From a virus, in the IMG/VR virus record IMGVR_UViG_3300028563_000042, positions 1 to 37,898 of that record: DNA of 37,898 bases. One strand, written 5' to 3'. Shown in pieces: positions 15,492 through 25,394 of this stretch; the stretch's first letter is position 1, and every line of letters begins with the position of its first letter. The notes under the pieces were generated by a model. It ran no database searches and was not told the DNA's origin. It saw only the letters and a program-made list of their open reading frames with translations. The position numbers and the translations under genes were made by a program.

Positions 15492-15796
15492 TGGATATCC
15501 CAGGATACCTAACAACGCCGGTAGTAGATAAGAATGGTTATTTAACCCCTGACTGGGAAAATATTATGACGCAGCTCTTAAATGAGCTACAATTAAACTT
15601 GTCAAATGAGGGTTATAAATTGCCTCAGCTGACACAAAGTCAAATTACTCAGTTACAGGCGATTGCTGCTATGGGACCAGAACAGGCTGCAAAATCAAAT
15701 TCAAACATGTTTTATAACATTACTTTGAATAATGCTGATTCTGCAAACATCTTTATTAATGGCGTCTTGTATAAGTTTACATTGACACCGGTTTAG
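15491..15796 (+). CDS. 101-aa probable virion protein
   Basis: A small protein with PDWENIMTQLLNELQLNLSNE then a polar helical middle and a beta-like C-terminus (INGVLYKFTLTPV). The NLSNEGY segment is common in small proteins encoded just after the head-completion genes of short-tailed phages. It might be a tail adaptor or needle-related piece. It couples to the gp10-like gene by TAATG overlap. Confidence 0.6.
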   Translation: MDIPGYLTTPVVDKNGYLTPDWENIMTQLLNELQLNLSNEGYKLPQLTQSQITQLQAIAAMGPEQAAKSNSNMFYNITLNNADSANIFINGVLYKFTLTPV

Positions 15797-15806
15797 GAGC
15801 GATAAT

Positions 15807-16391
15807 ATGGCATGGTACAACCCTTTTAGCTGGGGCGGCTCAGACAACAGTATGGAGGATGTCCAAGGATATCTATCTCAAATGGAGCCTATGCTACAAG
15901 AACAATATGGCCCATATAAAGAAGCAGGTTTAGAAGCTTTGCCAACGCTACAAAACCAATATTCTATGCTTTTGCAAAATCCTGGTGCTATCCAGGCATT
16001 ACTTGGTCAAGGCTTTGAGCAATCACCTGGATATCAATTTCAATTAGATCAAGCTATGAACGCAGCTAATCAAGCAGCTTCTGCTGGCGGCATGTTAGGT
16101 ACCCCAGCCCATCAACAACAAGCTATGGGCGCAGCTCAAGGTTTAGCTAATCAAGACTATTGGAATTACCTGGGAATGAACCAAGGTTTATACGGCCAAG
16201 GCCTGGCAGGAACGCAAGGTCTATTCGGAACAGGTTTTGATGCCGCAAATCAAATGGCTTCTGGACTCGGAAATATTTATGGCAACCAAGCCAATCTGGC
16301 TTATGGAAACATGCAAAGCCAAAATCAAATGCTTGGCAGCCTTTTAGGCGCAGGCTTAGGTGCTGGTATTTATGGATGGATGAATAAATAA
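15807..16391 (+). CDS. DNA ejection / internal virion protein (gp7-like)
   Basis: The 194-aa product is rich in Gly, Gln, Ala, Met and Asn with GFEQSPGYQFQLDQAMNAAN in the middle and a C-terminal glycine-rich hydrophobic helix (GSLLGAGLGAGIYGWM). That mix resembles P22 gp7-type ejection proteins, which are stored near the portal and leave with the DNA to span the cell envelope. It ends by TAATG overlap with the next gene. Confidence 0.65.
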   Translation: MAWYNPFSWGGSDNSMEDVQGYLSQMEPMLQEQYGPYKEAGLEALPTLQNQYSMLLQNPGAIQALLGQGFEQSPGYQFQLDQAMNAANQAASAGGMLGTPAHQQQAMGAAQGLANQDYWNYLGMNQGLYGQGLAGTQGLFGTGFDAANQMASGLGNIYGNQANLAYGNMQSQNQMLGSLLGAGLGAGIYGWMNK

Positions 16392-17620
16392 TGGCTGGAC
16401 CAATACCTTTGCTACAATTTAACCCTTATAACCCAATGCAAACAGCATTAGAAGCCGCCTTGGGAACGCATAGAGGATTGGGACAGGGTCGCGCACAGCA
16501 AATTCAAAATCAATTACAAGGCGCTAGGGTTCCTTTTGCAGGGCAAATAGCTGAAGAAGAATTATTGGCACAACAATTGCAAAATCAACTTCAAGGTTTT
16601 GGGGTTCAACAGAAACAAGCCGAAGCACCTTATTATGGGGAGCTTGCAGCTTTAGCACCTGAACAAGCAAGAAATGATATTGCATACAAAGAAGCAATGG
16701 CTCAATCTGCTCAGCAAAATGCAATCACAGCTGCTTTAGAAACAAAATTAAAACAAGCTAGAAATCCCTTGGAAATGGAGCAAATCTCAATTGCGCTTGA
16801 ACAAGCAAAAGCTCAAAAAGAATGGGATGATTATTTTCGTTCGGTTGGTGCATATACCCCAGAGCAAAAAAATATTGCTGCTATCCAACGTCAAAGACAA
16901 ATGGGGATGCAAGAACAACAAAGACAACCTGAGCAAATGCAGCCGGATGTTAATCAACCAGAATATTTTAGTTACTTATCTTCTCTGCCAGCTACAAATG
17001 AATTTGCACAAGATAGATATTTAAAATCTGCCTTAGATCAGATGTATATGACTGAGCCAGAAAAGGCCGCTTACTCAAAAAAATTAGAACAAAAAGCTGT
17101 GCAAGAGGAAAAAATGTTTGCGGAAACTACTGAAAATCTTTTTAAGGATGCTGAGGCAGTATCTCAAGCAAGAACAAATATTAAAAGAGCTGTTGATGCA
17201 TACGATAAATTAGCATTATATGAAAAAGGGGTATTTGGAGATGTTAATCCAAAATACTTATCTGAAAACGCACAGATTGTAGACAATGCAACTAGAAATC
17301 TGCAAAAACAATTAATAGAAACATTGCGAGGAACAGGAGCGGTATCAGAAGGCGATTTAAAACTTTTAGAAGCTATGTTACCGACAAGAAAAATGAATAA
17401 AGAAGCATTTATGAATGTTGCAGACTATATGACTGCTTTGCAAAATCGAGTAGAGCAACGAGTTGGTTTTTTTGAAGAAGGATGGAAACGTGGTATGGAT
17501 ACATCCCAAATTAAAAAAGATTGGGCAAAATACAACACAAAAAATTCATTAAACAATGATTTAGAAGTTATGAAACTTGAAAGATTGATGTCAGAAAGAA
17601 TGGCGGAGGGCATAGAATAA
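16391..17620 (+). CDS. DNA ejection protein, long helical (gp20/gp16-like)
   Basis: A 409-aa chain with a Gln/Ala-rich, coiled-coil N-terminal two-thirds (LLAQQLQNQLQGFGVQQKQ) and a C-terminal helical domain, ending with TALQNRVEQRVGFFEEGWK. It has few hydrophobic cores and no enzyme motif, as expected for internal virion proteins that unfold during ejection. It sits second in a run of three such genes, and both ends overlap neighbours (TAATG). The exact match to gp20 or gp16 cannot be decided. Confidence 0.6.
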   Translation: MAGPIPLLQFNPYNPMQTALEAALGTHRGLGQGRAQQIQNQLQGARVPFAGQIAEEELLAQQLQNQLQGFGVQQKQAEAPYYGELAALAPEQARNDIAYKEAMAQSAQQNAITAALETKLKQARNPLEMEQISIALEQAKAQKEWDDYFRSVGAYTPEQKNIAAIQRQRQMGMQEQQRQPEQMQPDVNQPEYFSYLSSLPATNEFAQDRYLKSALDQMYMTEPEKAAYSKKLEQKAVQEEKMFAETTENLFKDAEAVSQARTNIKRAVDAYDKLALYEKGVFGDVNPKYLSENAQIVDNATRNLQKQLIETLRGTGAVSEGDLKLLEAMLPTRKMNKEAFMNVADYMTALQNRVEQRVGFFEEGWKRGMDTSQIKKDWAKYNTKNSLNNDLEVMKLERLMSERMAEGIE

Positions 17621-18921
17621 TGGCCTGGAATGAAGAAAAGGAAAAAGAATTCCAAAAACTAAATGCCAAGCATGGAGATAAAATCCGCGCTAAAAAAGAA
17701 TATTCTACAATGGAAAAAATAGCTCAAAATCCTTTAATGCAAGGGGTAAGAGGCTTTGGCGATGTTTTGCATAACATGCCAAAAGCAGCATATTCCTCAT
17801 TAACAGGCGAAGAATATAATCCTCTTATTACAGGAAAAGGTACTGCTTATGAAGTTGGAAAAGGTACTGGAAGCATTGCCCCATGGTTAATTCCGGGCCC
17901 TCATCAAGCTACGATGCCAGCAAGAATCCTTACAGGCGGAATTGCGGGTGGACTTTTAAATCCACAGGATACGAGAGAGGGCGTTATAGAAGGATTAGAA
18001 TATGCTGCTATTGGTGAAGCTTTGCCACCAATCGCAAGAACTTTAGGAAAAGGCGTTAGTCAAGTTGCAAATAAATTTACTCGCGCTGAATCATTAAAAG
18101 ATTGGACACAAGCCATTCAAAAAGAATTTTCCAAAGAAAAAAACGCTGCCTTATCTTATTTAAAACCATTAGAAGAAAGGTTTGGGGCAACTAAATTTTC
18201 AGGGAAAATTAAAGAAGATATAAATAATATTTTCGAAGGTAATAAAGATTATTTGTCCAAACATGCAAAAACGCTTAAAAACGAATTCAATAAAACTCCT
18301 ACTTTGAAAATGGGACAAAAATTACAAAGCAGACTTGGAGAAGAAGCTAGAAAATTAGATCCATCAATAGGTGCAAATATGGATAGAATTGATGCTTTGG
18401 AAGAAATAAGAAGCTCAATCAAAAGACATCTAGGTGACACTTATGAACATTTAGAGCCAGGTGCAAAAGAAAAATATAATACATTCCTAAATGAATACGC
18501 CGCTGGTCCTGGGGTATTTGAAAATAATAAAATAACTAGCAAATTAATTAAGGGTAAAACTCATGGCATTACTCCAAGCAAACTAAATAAAGAATTGCAA
18601 ATAGGAATTGAAGGTGAATTTCCAAAAATATTACCACAGCATTATCTTGCGCAACTTGCTCCTGAAGTAAAGCAACAGTTAGGTAGAAGTGACATTTACC
18701 AAGGTTTGGCAGGAGGATTGGCTGGAACAGCCGCTTTTGGGCCTATGGGTGCAATAGCAGCAGGTCTTCCTAAAGCTGCAAGCTTTTTAAAACCTGATAT
18801 GAGTTTTTTAGTTCATGAGGAAATTGCAAGATTGCTTGGAAAAGCCGGAAAGCAATATCCGAAAGTTCGATCGGTTGGGATGGGAATTGGTTTGAATCCC
18901 GAATATGAGGAAATTAAATAA
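17620..18921 (+). CDS. DNA ejection / internal virion protein, third of trio
   Basis: The 433-aa protein is basic and Lys/Ala/Gly rich, with an early hydrophobic Gly-rich segment around residues 90-120 and a second near residues 365-385 (GGLAGTAAFGPMGAIAAG). These two segments could cross the envelope during injection, as proposed for P22 gp16-type proteins. Its codon use is more AT-rich than that of the coat gene. TAATG overlaps occur at both ends. Confidence 0.6.
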   Translation: MAWNEEKEKEFQKLNAKHGDKIRAKKEYSTMEKIAQNPLMQGVRGFGDVLHNMPKAAYSSLTGEEYNPLITGKGTAYEVGKGTGSIAPWLIPGPHQATMPARILTGGIAGGLLNPQDTREGVIEGLEYAAIGEALPPIARTLGKGVSQVANKFTRAESLKDWTQAIQKEFSKEKNAALSYLKPLEERFGATKFSGKIKEDINNIFEGNKDYLSKHAKTLKNEFNKTPTLKMGQKLQSRLGEEARKLDPSIGANMDRIDALEEIRSSIKRHLGDTYEHLEPGAKEKYNTFLNEYAAGPGVFENNKITSKLIKGKTHGITPSKLNKELQIGIEGEFPKILPQHYLAQLAPEVKQQLGRSDIYQGLAGGLAGTAAFGPMGAIAAGLPKAASFLKPDMSFLVHEEIARLLGKAGKQYPKVRSVGMGIGLNPEYEEIK

Positions 18922-21392
18922 TGGCATTAGACCCACACTTTGTAACAGCCCCATCACTACAAGAATATTTTGTAGACAAAGATTCTGGTCTTCCCCTTGC
19001 GGGTGGAAAAGTATTTTTTTATCATGATAGCGGTAATAGAGATATTCCCAAGCCTGTGTTTGAGCTTCAAGGAAATTCAGCTAATTATACTTATGCTCCA
19101 TTGCCAAACCCTATAATCCTTAGCGCAGTGGGGACAATACAAGATGACAATGGAAATGACGTTATTCCATATTATTATCCTTTTGATGCTGACGGCAATA
19201 CAGATTTATATTATATAGTCGTCCAAAGCTCTGGAGGCGTCCCTCAGTTTACTCGTTCTGCATGGCCAAATCCCAGCAGCGGCCAATCAACGCCAACAGC
19301 AGACACCCTATTTAACTATATTCCTAATGGTCAATTCTTAAATCATACCGATTTACCAAATACTACAACTCCTCCATATCTGCTTTCTGCAGGAACAAAT
19401 GTGCTAGCACAAGGTGGCTGGTCATTTGAGTTAGACAACCCTACGCCTGCTGGACTTGAATCATTAAATACTGCCAAATTTGTTGAGGCTGCGTTTCCAG
19501 CTGGGATCCCTCAATCCCCCAGATATGTACTAGAGCTTGATTGCGCCCGAGTCAACCCGCTTGATTTGGTAAAAAGATTAAGAATTAAATGGTTTGATGT
19601 TAATAAATTTTCATTCAATAATCCCGTGTATACTTTTGGATTTGCCGCGAGTGCGGTTTCTCCAATTTCTGTAACCATTAATGTTCACAAATTTTTTGGA
19701 ACAAATGGAAGTCCTACGGAAGACATTCCTATTGCAGTCACAACAATTCAATCCGGATCTGATGTGAGTATTGCATATCAATTTCAAATTCAATTTGGAA
19801 GCAATGACGGGACATTTATTGATAAAGTAAACAATAATGATTATGTTGCGATAGATATTATATTCCCTAACAATCTTACATATTCTGTTCAAATGACAGA
19901 TTTTATATTAGTTGCTGGGGATGTCGTATTAACAGGATATCCATTAGAAACAAATGCGGATATGATGACCCGCTCTGTCATGGGATGGGCTGATACTGTC
20001 GATCCATCGGGAATGGATTTATATCTCTCGCCAATTCTTACTAGGCAAGGGATGACTTGGGATTTATCCCAGATTGGTCAAATTGGCATGTCTGCATTGC
20101 CAATATCGAGCCCCAATTCCACCACGCCTATTCCAGACAATAATTTAATGCCATGTGACGGAAGCACATATTTGACTACAGGATTTTCAGCCAACGGAAT
20201 TCCATATAAAAGATTATTTAATTATTTGATTAATACCCCTTATAATAATGGCTTGCCTTTATATGGTACTGGCCCTAATTATGTCAGCGCTGTATATTTA
20301 TTCTCAGGAGCTGCTAATACCACATTTAGAATCAGCTGGAATACAGCTGGTGCAGGCTCTCCGCAAGCAGCAGATGGCGCAGGATTGGGGGCCACTGGAT
20401 TCACTTTTAGTCCTATTTATACATATAACGGCAGTACGACGGGTAGCGCAAACTTTGGATTGTTTGCATCAAATTTTGGTCCAAACCAAGTTCTGTTCAC
20501 AACAATCTCAGAGCATGGAACTCTATTAAATCCATCTGCAGGTAATAGTGGGTTTGTTTTTACAAATCAAAGTGAAATAGGACAATTCACGATAGTTAAC
20601 TATGCTGGGTTGCTTGCATTTCAAAAAAGCGCTTGGTCTTTCACAACTGTGTCTGGTGCTGCACTAGTAATAGCAGGAGCCGGAAGATATTTTCAATTTT
20701 ACAATGAAGGTAGTTCCCAACAATACTTTATGTGGTTCAATGTTGATGGAACAAACACAGCCCCTGCCGTAGCCGGATTGCCAATAGAAGTAAAAGTCAG
20801 CGCTACATATTCTGCCCAAGATGTGGCTGATTGCGTCAGAGAAGCTCTAAATGCATTCCAATCAACAAATATTATAGTAATTATTCCTGGCTCGGGCAGC
20901 TTAGAAGGAACATATTTTACATTTAATTCAAATCCTGCAAGTTTGTTAAGTTATTACGTTTGGTATTCATATTTAGATACAAGCTCTCCGCCAGCGGCAT
21001 CAGGAACCCCTATCAAGGTGTTGTTGCCGTTAGGAGCTGATGCAAATACTGTCAGAAATTTGACATGTCAAGCAATTAACTCATATCAATTTCAGGCTCC
21101 AGATTTTAAAGGAATGTTCTTCCGATGCGCTGATCCGGATGGTAATCTCGATTTTGATTCAGCCAATCGCATATCCAATGTTTCGGGTGTTTATGGTGCA
21201 AGACCTGGTACTTTTGAATACAGCCAATTTATAAATCATAATCACCAGCAAAATACTAATGCTTTTCCTGGTGCCGATATTGGAAGCCCAATAACAAGTA
21301 CTACTACTTATTTAGGTCCTGTAACAGGTTCTTCTGGCGGAACTGAAACAAGGCCTGTCAATACTTACATTTATCCATTTATTCGTTACTAG
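18921..21392 (+). CDS. Tail fibre / adhesin with collar-like receptor domain
   Basis: The 823-aa protein opens with a conserved attachment-like N-terminus (MALDPHFVTAPSLQEYFVDK, LPLAGGKVFFYHDSGN) of about 120 residues, a beta-rich shaft, then LMPCDGSTYL near residue 409 and APDFKGMFFRCADPDGN near 726. Those two motifs, followed by SQFINHNHQQ and a closing GGTETRPVNTYIYPFIRY, are the DG...L..PD.RG.F.R and NHNH features of phage tail-collar domains. In this position it should be the main tailspike or fibre. About 300 residues are inserted between the two collar motifs. Receptor unknown. Confidence 0.75.
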   Translation: MALDPHFVTAPSLQEYFVDKDSGLPLAGGKVFFYHDSGNRDIPKPVFELQGNSANYTYAPLPNPIILSAVGTIQDDNGNDVIPYYYPFDADGNTDLYYIVVQSSGGVPQFTRSAWPNPSSGQSTPTADTLFNYIPNGQFLNHTDLPNTTTPPYLLSAGTNVLAQGGWSFELDNPTPAGLESLNTAKFVEAAFPAGIPQSPRYVLELDCARVNPLDLVKRLRIKWFDVNKFSFNNPVYTFGFAASAVSPISVTINVHKFFGTNGSPTEDIPIAVTTIQSGSDVSIAYQFQIQFGSNDGTFIDKVNNNDYVAIDIIFPNNLTYSVQMTDFILVAGDVVLTGYPLETNADMMTRSVMGWADTVDPSGMDLYLSPILTRQGMTWDLSQIGQIGMSALPISSPNSTTPIPDNNLMPCDGSTYLTTGFSANGIPYKRLFNYLINTPYNNGLPLYGTGPNYVSAVYLFSGAANTTFRISWNTAGAGSPQAADGAGLGATGFTFSPIYTYNGSTTGSANFGLFASNFGPNQVLFTTISEHGTLLNPSAGNSGFVFTNQSEIGQFTIVNYAGLLAFQKSAWSFTTVSGAALVIAGAGRYFQFYNEGSSQQYFMWFNVDGTNTAPAVAGLPIEVKVSATYSAQDVADCVREALNAFQSTNIIVIIPGSGSLEGTYFTFNSNPASLLSYYVWYSYLDTSSPPAASGTPIKVLLPLGADANTVRNLTCQAINSYQFQAPDFKGMFFRCADPDGNLDFDSANRISNVSGVYGARPGTFEYSQFINHNHQQNTNAFPGADIGSPITSTTTYLGPVTGSSGGTETRPVNTYIYPFIRY

Positions 21393-21401
21393 GAGAACAT
21401 C

Positions 21402-21776
21402 ATGGCTCAACCGTTATCAATTATAAGGGACATCAATGGATATCCTACTACCGGCGAATTTCAATGTCTGGTATTTACGAATACAGCACAATATTTTACG
21501 TTAACTGCCAACTCAGTTACAACTGTAACAGTTCCAGCCGGCAACTATTCTAGATTGATGGCCAATATTAAAGCTGCGGTTGCTGCTGAAGATCCACTTG
21601 TTTGGGTTCTCCCTGCCGCATCCCCAACTTTAACGTTGCCTTCAGGAACAGTTGCTGCAACATTGGCTGAACTTAATCCAGGATGCAAAGTAGTTGTTCC
21701 TGGGCAAGTTTTGCAGTTTCTAACAAGCCAAACAGGCGTTAACGTTTCAATTACTTATTACGTACTACCAAGTTAG
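21402..21776 (+). CDS. 124-aa beta-rich virion accessory protein
   Basis: A small beta protein, Thr- and Val-rich (YFTLTANSVTTVTVPAGNYS), with no membrane span. AGGAGAA precedes the ATG. It lies between the collar adhesin and the fibre array and probably decorates or connects fibres. The family is not recognised. Confidence 0.55.
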   Translation: MAQPLSIIRDINGYPTTGEFQCLVFTNTAQYFTLTANSVTTVTVPAGNYSRLMANIKAAVAAEDPLVWVLPAASPTLTLPSGTVAATLAELNPGCKVVVPGQVLQFLTSQTGVNVSITYYVLPS

Positions 21777-21783
21777 GTGCTAA

Positions 21784-22710
21784 ATGAGCCAATATAATTC
21801 TAAGCCAATAACTCAGCTTCTTAATGGGAATACTGTTAAGATAACTGACGTATATCCAGCTGTGGATACTACAGATTTGACTCAAAGTCCGTCTGGAAGC
21901 ACCAAAAAGTATACGATTGGCGATCTTCAGTCATATATGGTAGCTGTAATAAGTGCAAGCAATATTAAAACGGCTATAGCATCGTCAACAGCTAATTTGA
22001 ATGCTGTTTATGTAAATAATCCTAGCGGCATGGCACCTGGTGTCGGCGCGACATTAACCAATGCTGGAGCTTTGGCAGCATTGGTACTTGATGGAGTAAC
22101 TACAACTGTTGGCATGAGAGTTTTAATTCCATTTCAAGCAAGTTCAGTTGAAAATGGCGTATATGAAGTTGTAAATCCTGGAAGTGTAAGCATTCCATGG
22201 GTTTTATCACGGGTACCTGATTTTGATGGAAGTGCATTGGGTAAAATCGTTCAAGGTGACTTTGTGGGTGTGCTTTCTGGGACTACATATGCTTTAAGCT
22301 TTTGGTTTATGAGCTCCCCAACAGTTGTAACGGTAGGAACTGATCCGATTACGTTTGAACGTCAAACAAATCCAATTCAATTTCCTTGGATTGATCAAAC
22401 AACTACAACAGCTTCTTTATTGCCAAACACCGGCTATACAACCAATGCTGGCGCCTCTTTAGTGACATACACGCTTCCTGTAAACTGTGCCGCAGGTACC
22501 GTAATCCAAATAGTTGGATTTAGCGCAGGAGGCTATACAATAGCTCAAAACGCGGGTCAACATATAGTAATGGGAAGTTCTTCAACAACTAGCGGTTTAA
22601 CAGGATCACTTACGCCGGTAAATACCGCTTATGGACTTGTATTAACCTGCATTATAGCTAATACTGTATTTCAGGTGACCTCATCTACCGGGCCATTTAC
22701 TTTAGTTTAG
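21784..22710 (+). CDS. Fibre-type protein with C-terminal adhesin module
   Basis: The first 80 residues carry a tail-fibre head (MSQYNSKPITQLLNGNTVKI); the middle has a 'trivial-object' fold seen in many fibre genes (GVYEVVNPGSVSIPWVLSRV). The last 110 residues are the FPWIDQTTTTASLLPNTGY - GTVIQIVGFSAGGYTIAQNA module, which recurs at the end of the 979-aa protein. It probably trimerises as a receptor-binding branch. Confidence 0.65.
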   Translation: MSQYNSKPITQLLNGNTVKITDVYPAVDTTDLTQSPSGSTKKYTIGDLQSYMVAVISASNIKTAIASSTANLNAVYVNNPSGMAPGVGATLTNAGALAALVLDGVTTTVGMRVLIPFQASSVENGVYEVVNPGSVSIPWVLSRVPDFDGSALGKIVQGDFVGVLSGTTYALSFWFMSSPTVVTVGTDPITFERQTNPIQFPWIDQTTTTASLLPNTGYTTNAGASLVTYTLPVNCAAGTVIQIVGFSAGGYTIAQNAGQHIVMGSSSTTSGLTGSLTPVNTAYGLVLTCIIANTVFQVTSSTGPFTLV

Positions 22711-22719
22711 GAGTTATGA

Positions 22720-24153
22720 ATGCCAACTAAGAATGCAGTCGATACCACGTTAGTTGGACAAACTGGAACGGGTGCTTTTGCAGGTTCAAATTCCCCAATT
22801 TTTGTTACTCCATCTCTCGGAGCTGCTTCTGCGGATAGCCTTTTACTTAATTCTTCTTATAGTTTGCCAACTTCAGACGGAACAGCCGGGCAGGTTTTAA
22901 CCACGACCGGACTCGGTGTTACTTCATTCCAAAATGCAGCTACCGGCACAATCAATAACGCTACTAATTTAGGCGGTGGGACTGCAACATTTGCAGGCGT
23001 ATCTGGCACTGATTTGACATTTAATACATATACGGCTGGCGCAAATATTAGCTTTAATACTGTTGGTAATTTAACAACGATATCTGCCTCGGGCGCTGGA
23101 ATTACTTTCCCCTATACAAATGCTTTTTGGGTATCACAATTCAGTGGAAGTGATACAAATTTAGGAACATCTATTGATACCCCATTCCTTACCGTCCAAC
23201 ATGCCATAACAGCTTCGGGAGTTACTCCTACGACTATTTATGTTGTAGATTCCGATGTTACTAACACTGAAACTATTTCTACTACTGGAGCGGGACAATC
23301 AATAACTATTTTTGCGCCTGGTACAGTCTTTGCGGGGTCATTTACAATAATTGCGGCCGATATAACGACTATTATAAGTTCATCCGTAAATAATCTTACA
23401 AATTACGGAAGTACATATATAGATTCTTCTTATGTAATAAATAGTACAAATGCGGGTCTTTTGTCTTTAAATACCTTATACATATATTCCAGAAATATTC
23501 TGGGATTAACATGTTCCGGCGGTACAACATATATTGATGTATCTACAATCAACACATTTTCGTTAACAACCAACGCGGTTGCATATTTAAGCGCTCAAAA
23601 TTATACCGGCATCACAAATGATGGAACCGGTATTCTAAATGGCGTCACAGGCGGCGTATTGCCCGGTATTAATGGAAGCTTTCAAATACCTGGTCAATTT
23701 ATAGGAGATAGTATTGCATTTAGCGATACTACCCATGGAATTGTTGGGACGACGATTGCAGACAATGCCGCAACAGGATATGTTGGTGAATTTATAACAA
23801 ACGTTATTTCATCACCTGTGAGCACAACAAATAACAGCGTTGTTAATGTTGGCTCTATAACTGTTGGGGCAGGTGACTGGGATATATATGGTCAAGTAGC
23901 TTTCGCAAACACAGCTGGTGTTATGGGACAATTATATGTTTGGACAAGTTTAACGTCTTCAACAGAACCTGTGCCATATTTAAAATCATTTGCAAATAAC
24001 AATGATTTTGCCCAAGCTCCATATGGTTTGCCTGCTCCGTTTTTGCGCGTAAATCGGAATGTTCCTACTGTTGTGTATCTTTCTGCAAAAGCAAATTTTA
24101 ATACTGGAGCAGGTTCATTTACTGGCGTTATATCTGCAAGACGTATTCGATGA
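22720..24153 (+). CDS. Tail fibre with shaft repeat, beta-helix and C-terminal jelly-roll tip
   Basis: The 477-aa chain has one shaft repeat (NLGGGTATFAGVSGTDLTFN, about residues 76-125), then a beta-helix start FWVSQFSGSDTNLGTSIDTP near residue 137, and a C-terminal 110-residue module (VGSITVGAGDWDIYGQVAFA ... FTGVISARRIR). The SGSDxNxGTxxxPFxTIQxAI sequence is the conserved entry to pectate-lyase-like right-handed helices, and the last module is a very common phage fibre tip. No catalytic residues for polysaccharide cleavage could be assigned. Confidence 0.75.
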   Translation: MPTKNAVDTTLVGQTGTGAFAGSNSPIFVTPSLGAASADSLLLNSSYSLPTSDGTAGQVLTTTGLGVTSFQNAATGTINNATNLGGGTATFAGVSGTDLTFNTYTAGANISFNTVGNLTTISASGAGITFPYTNAFWVSQFSGSDTNLGTSIDTPFLTVQHAITASGVTPTTIYVVDSDVTNTETISTTGAGQSITIFAPGTVFAGSFTIIAADITTIISSSVNNLTNYGSTYIDSSYVINSTNAGLLSLNTLYIYSRNILGLTCSGGTTYIDVSTINTFSLTTNAVAYLSAQNYTGITNDGTGILNGVTGGVLPGINGSFQIPGQFIGDSIAFSDTTHGIVGTTIADNAATGYVGEFITNVISSPVSTTNNSVVNVGSITVGAGDWDIYGQVAFANTAGVMGQLYVWTSLTSSTEPVPYLKSFANNNDFAQAPYGLPAPFLRVNRNVPTVVYLSAKANFNTGAGSFTGVISARRIR

Positions 24154-24176
24154 TTTTTTACTTAGGAGATTATTAA

Positions 24177-25370
24177 ATGGCTACTAACATCATAACTCAG
24201 AATCCATTTTCAGCCACTGGCGTTCGCCCTGGCCAATGGTTTCTGACTAGCTCAGAAGATTATGCGACGCTAATAGCTCCTGGGTATCTCAATTCTGTAT
24301 CATCTGCTGGATTAGAATTTCAGCCAAATGACATTATATTTGCACAATATAATGATGGTGCAAATTTTGGGATGTTTATTGTAACCGTCGACAACGGTGT
24401 ATACACAATGAATGTCTATAGCCCTAACTCAAACAGCTTTATATTTCAACATGTGCAGTTTGTTGCAAAAGGCGGTTCTGACCTTAATGCCGGCACATCA
24501 ATTGGCCTTCCAAAATTAACTATTCAAGCTGCTATTAATGCATTAAATCTTAGCCCATCAGTTACAGGTGTCGTTTTTGTCTTGGATGATGGTAATTATC
24601 AAGAAAATCTGATCATTTCTTATGGTGTGCAAATTTATGCTCCATCCGCATCAATTACTGCATCAAATTTGAATCCGACTGTTACTATTAATGACACTGG
24701 CATTAATACTGTTACAAATATTACTTGCGCACAATTAGCTAATTTTGGCGCAGGGTTATGCGTGAATTTATTAGGCGCACAATCTAATTTATTCTTATAT
24801 GCAAAAATTGTACAAGGTGACATGCATATAGAGGGTGGATTTATTGATGGAAATGTAGCTCAAGTTGCCTCAAATGTGCATGTAACATCAACAGGACAAT
24901 TTGCACCAAATATTATTAATGCCATATTCTTTACTTTAACATTTGATCTGGGTGCAACAATTGCTGGTAACATTCAATCAATTACAGGACCTGGTGTTAG
25001 CAATAATAATATTTATGGAAATCAAACTTTCATAAATCATGTAACTTATCAAATCGATCCATCTACAGAAACCGCAGGAAGAACAGTCGCTGCTTCAGAT
25101 AGCAATACCAGGATTGTTTATAACAATCCTGTAACTGGTGATTACACTCTTCCGCAAACAAGCGATGTGGCTATTCCAATAGGAACACAAATTACTTTCG
25201 TTCAGCTTGGTATTGGCGCGATAAGCTTCATTGCAGGGACCGGAGTTACTATCATTTCTAATCAACCATTGCCTGCCGGCACTAATGGCGCAGGGGCTGT
25301 TGTTTATGCATGGAAATATACAGACACTATCTGGATAGTTTCTGGCGACCTCGCATCCGTTGGACCATAA
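24177..25370 (+). CDS. Tail fibre/spike paralogue with beta-helix
   Basis: The N-terminal 90 residues (VRPGQWFLTSSEDYATLIAP) match the N-terminus of the 979-aa protein in layout, so they probably share a docking site. A beta-helix entry GGSDLNAGTSIGLPKLTIQA is near residue 98. The end resembles the tip module used in the 979-aa gene (QITFVQLGIGAISFIAGTGV). GGAGATT precedes the ATG. Confidence 0.7.
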   Translation: MATNIITQNPFSATGVRPGQWFLTSSEDYATLIAPGYLNSVSSAGLEFQPNDIIFAQYNDGANFGMFIVTVDNGVYTMNVYSPNSNSFIFQHVQFVAKGGSDLNAGTSIGLPKLTIQAAINALNLSPSVTGVVFVLDDGNYQENLIISYGVQIYAPSASITASNLNPTVTINDTGINTVTNITCAQLANFGAGLCVNLLGAQSNLFLYAKIVQGDMHIEGGFIDGNVAQVASNVHVTSTGQFAPNIINAIFFTLTFDLGATIAGNIQSITGPGVSNNNIYGNQTFINHVTYQIDPSTETAGRTVAASDSNTRIVYNNPVTGDYTLPQTSDVAIPIGTQITFVQLGIGAISFIAGTGVTIISNQPLPAGTNGAGAVVYAWKYTDTIWIVSGDLASVGP

Positions 25371-25394
25371 TTTAATTTAATTGGAGACATCAAC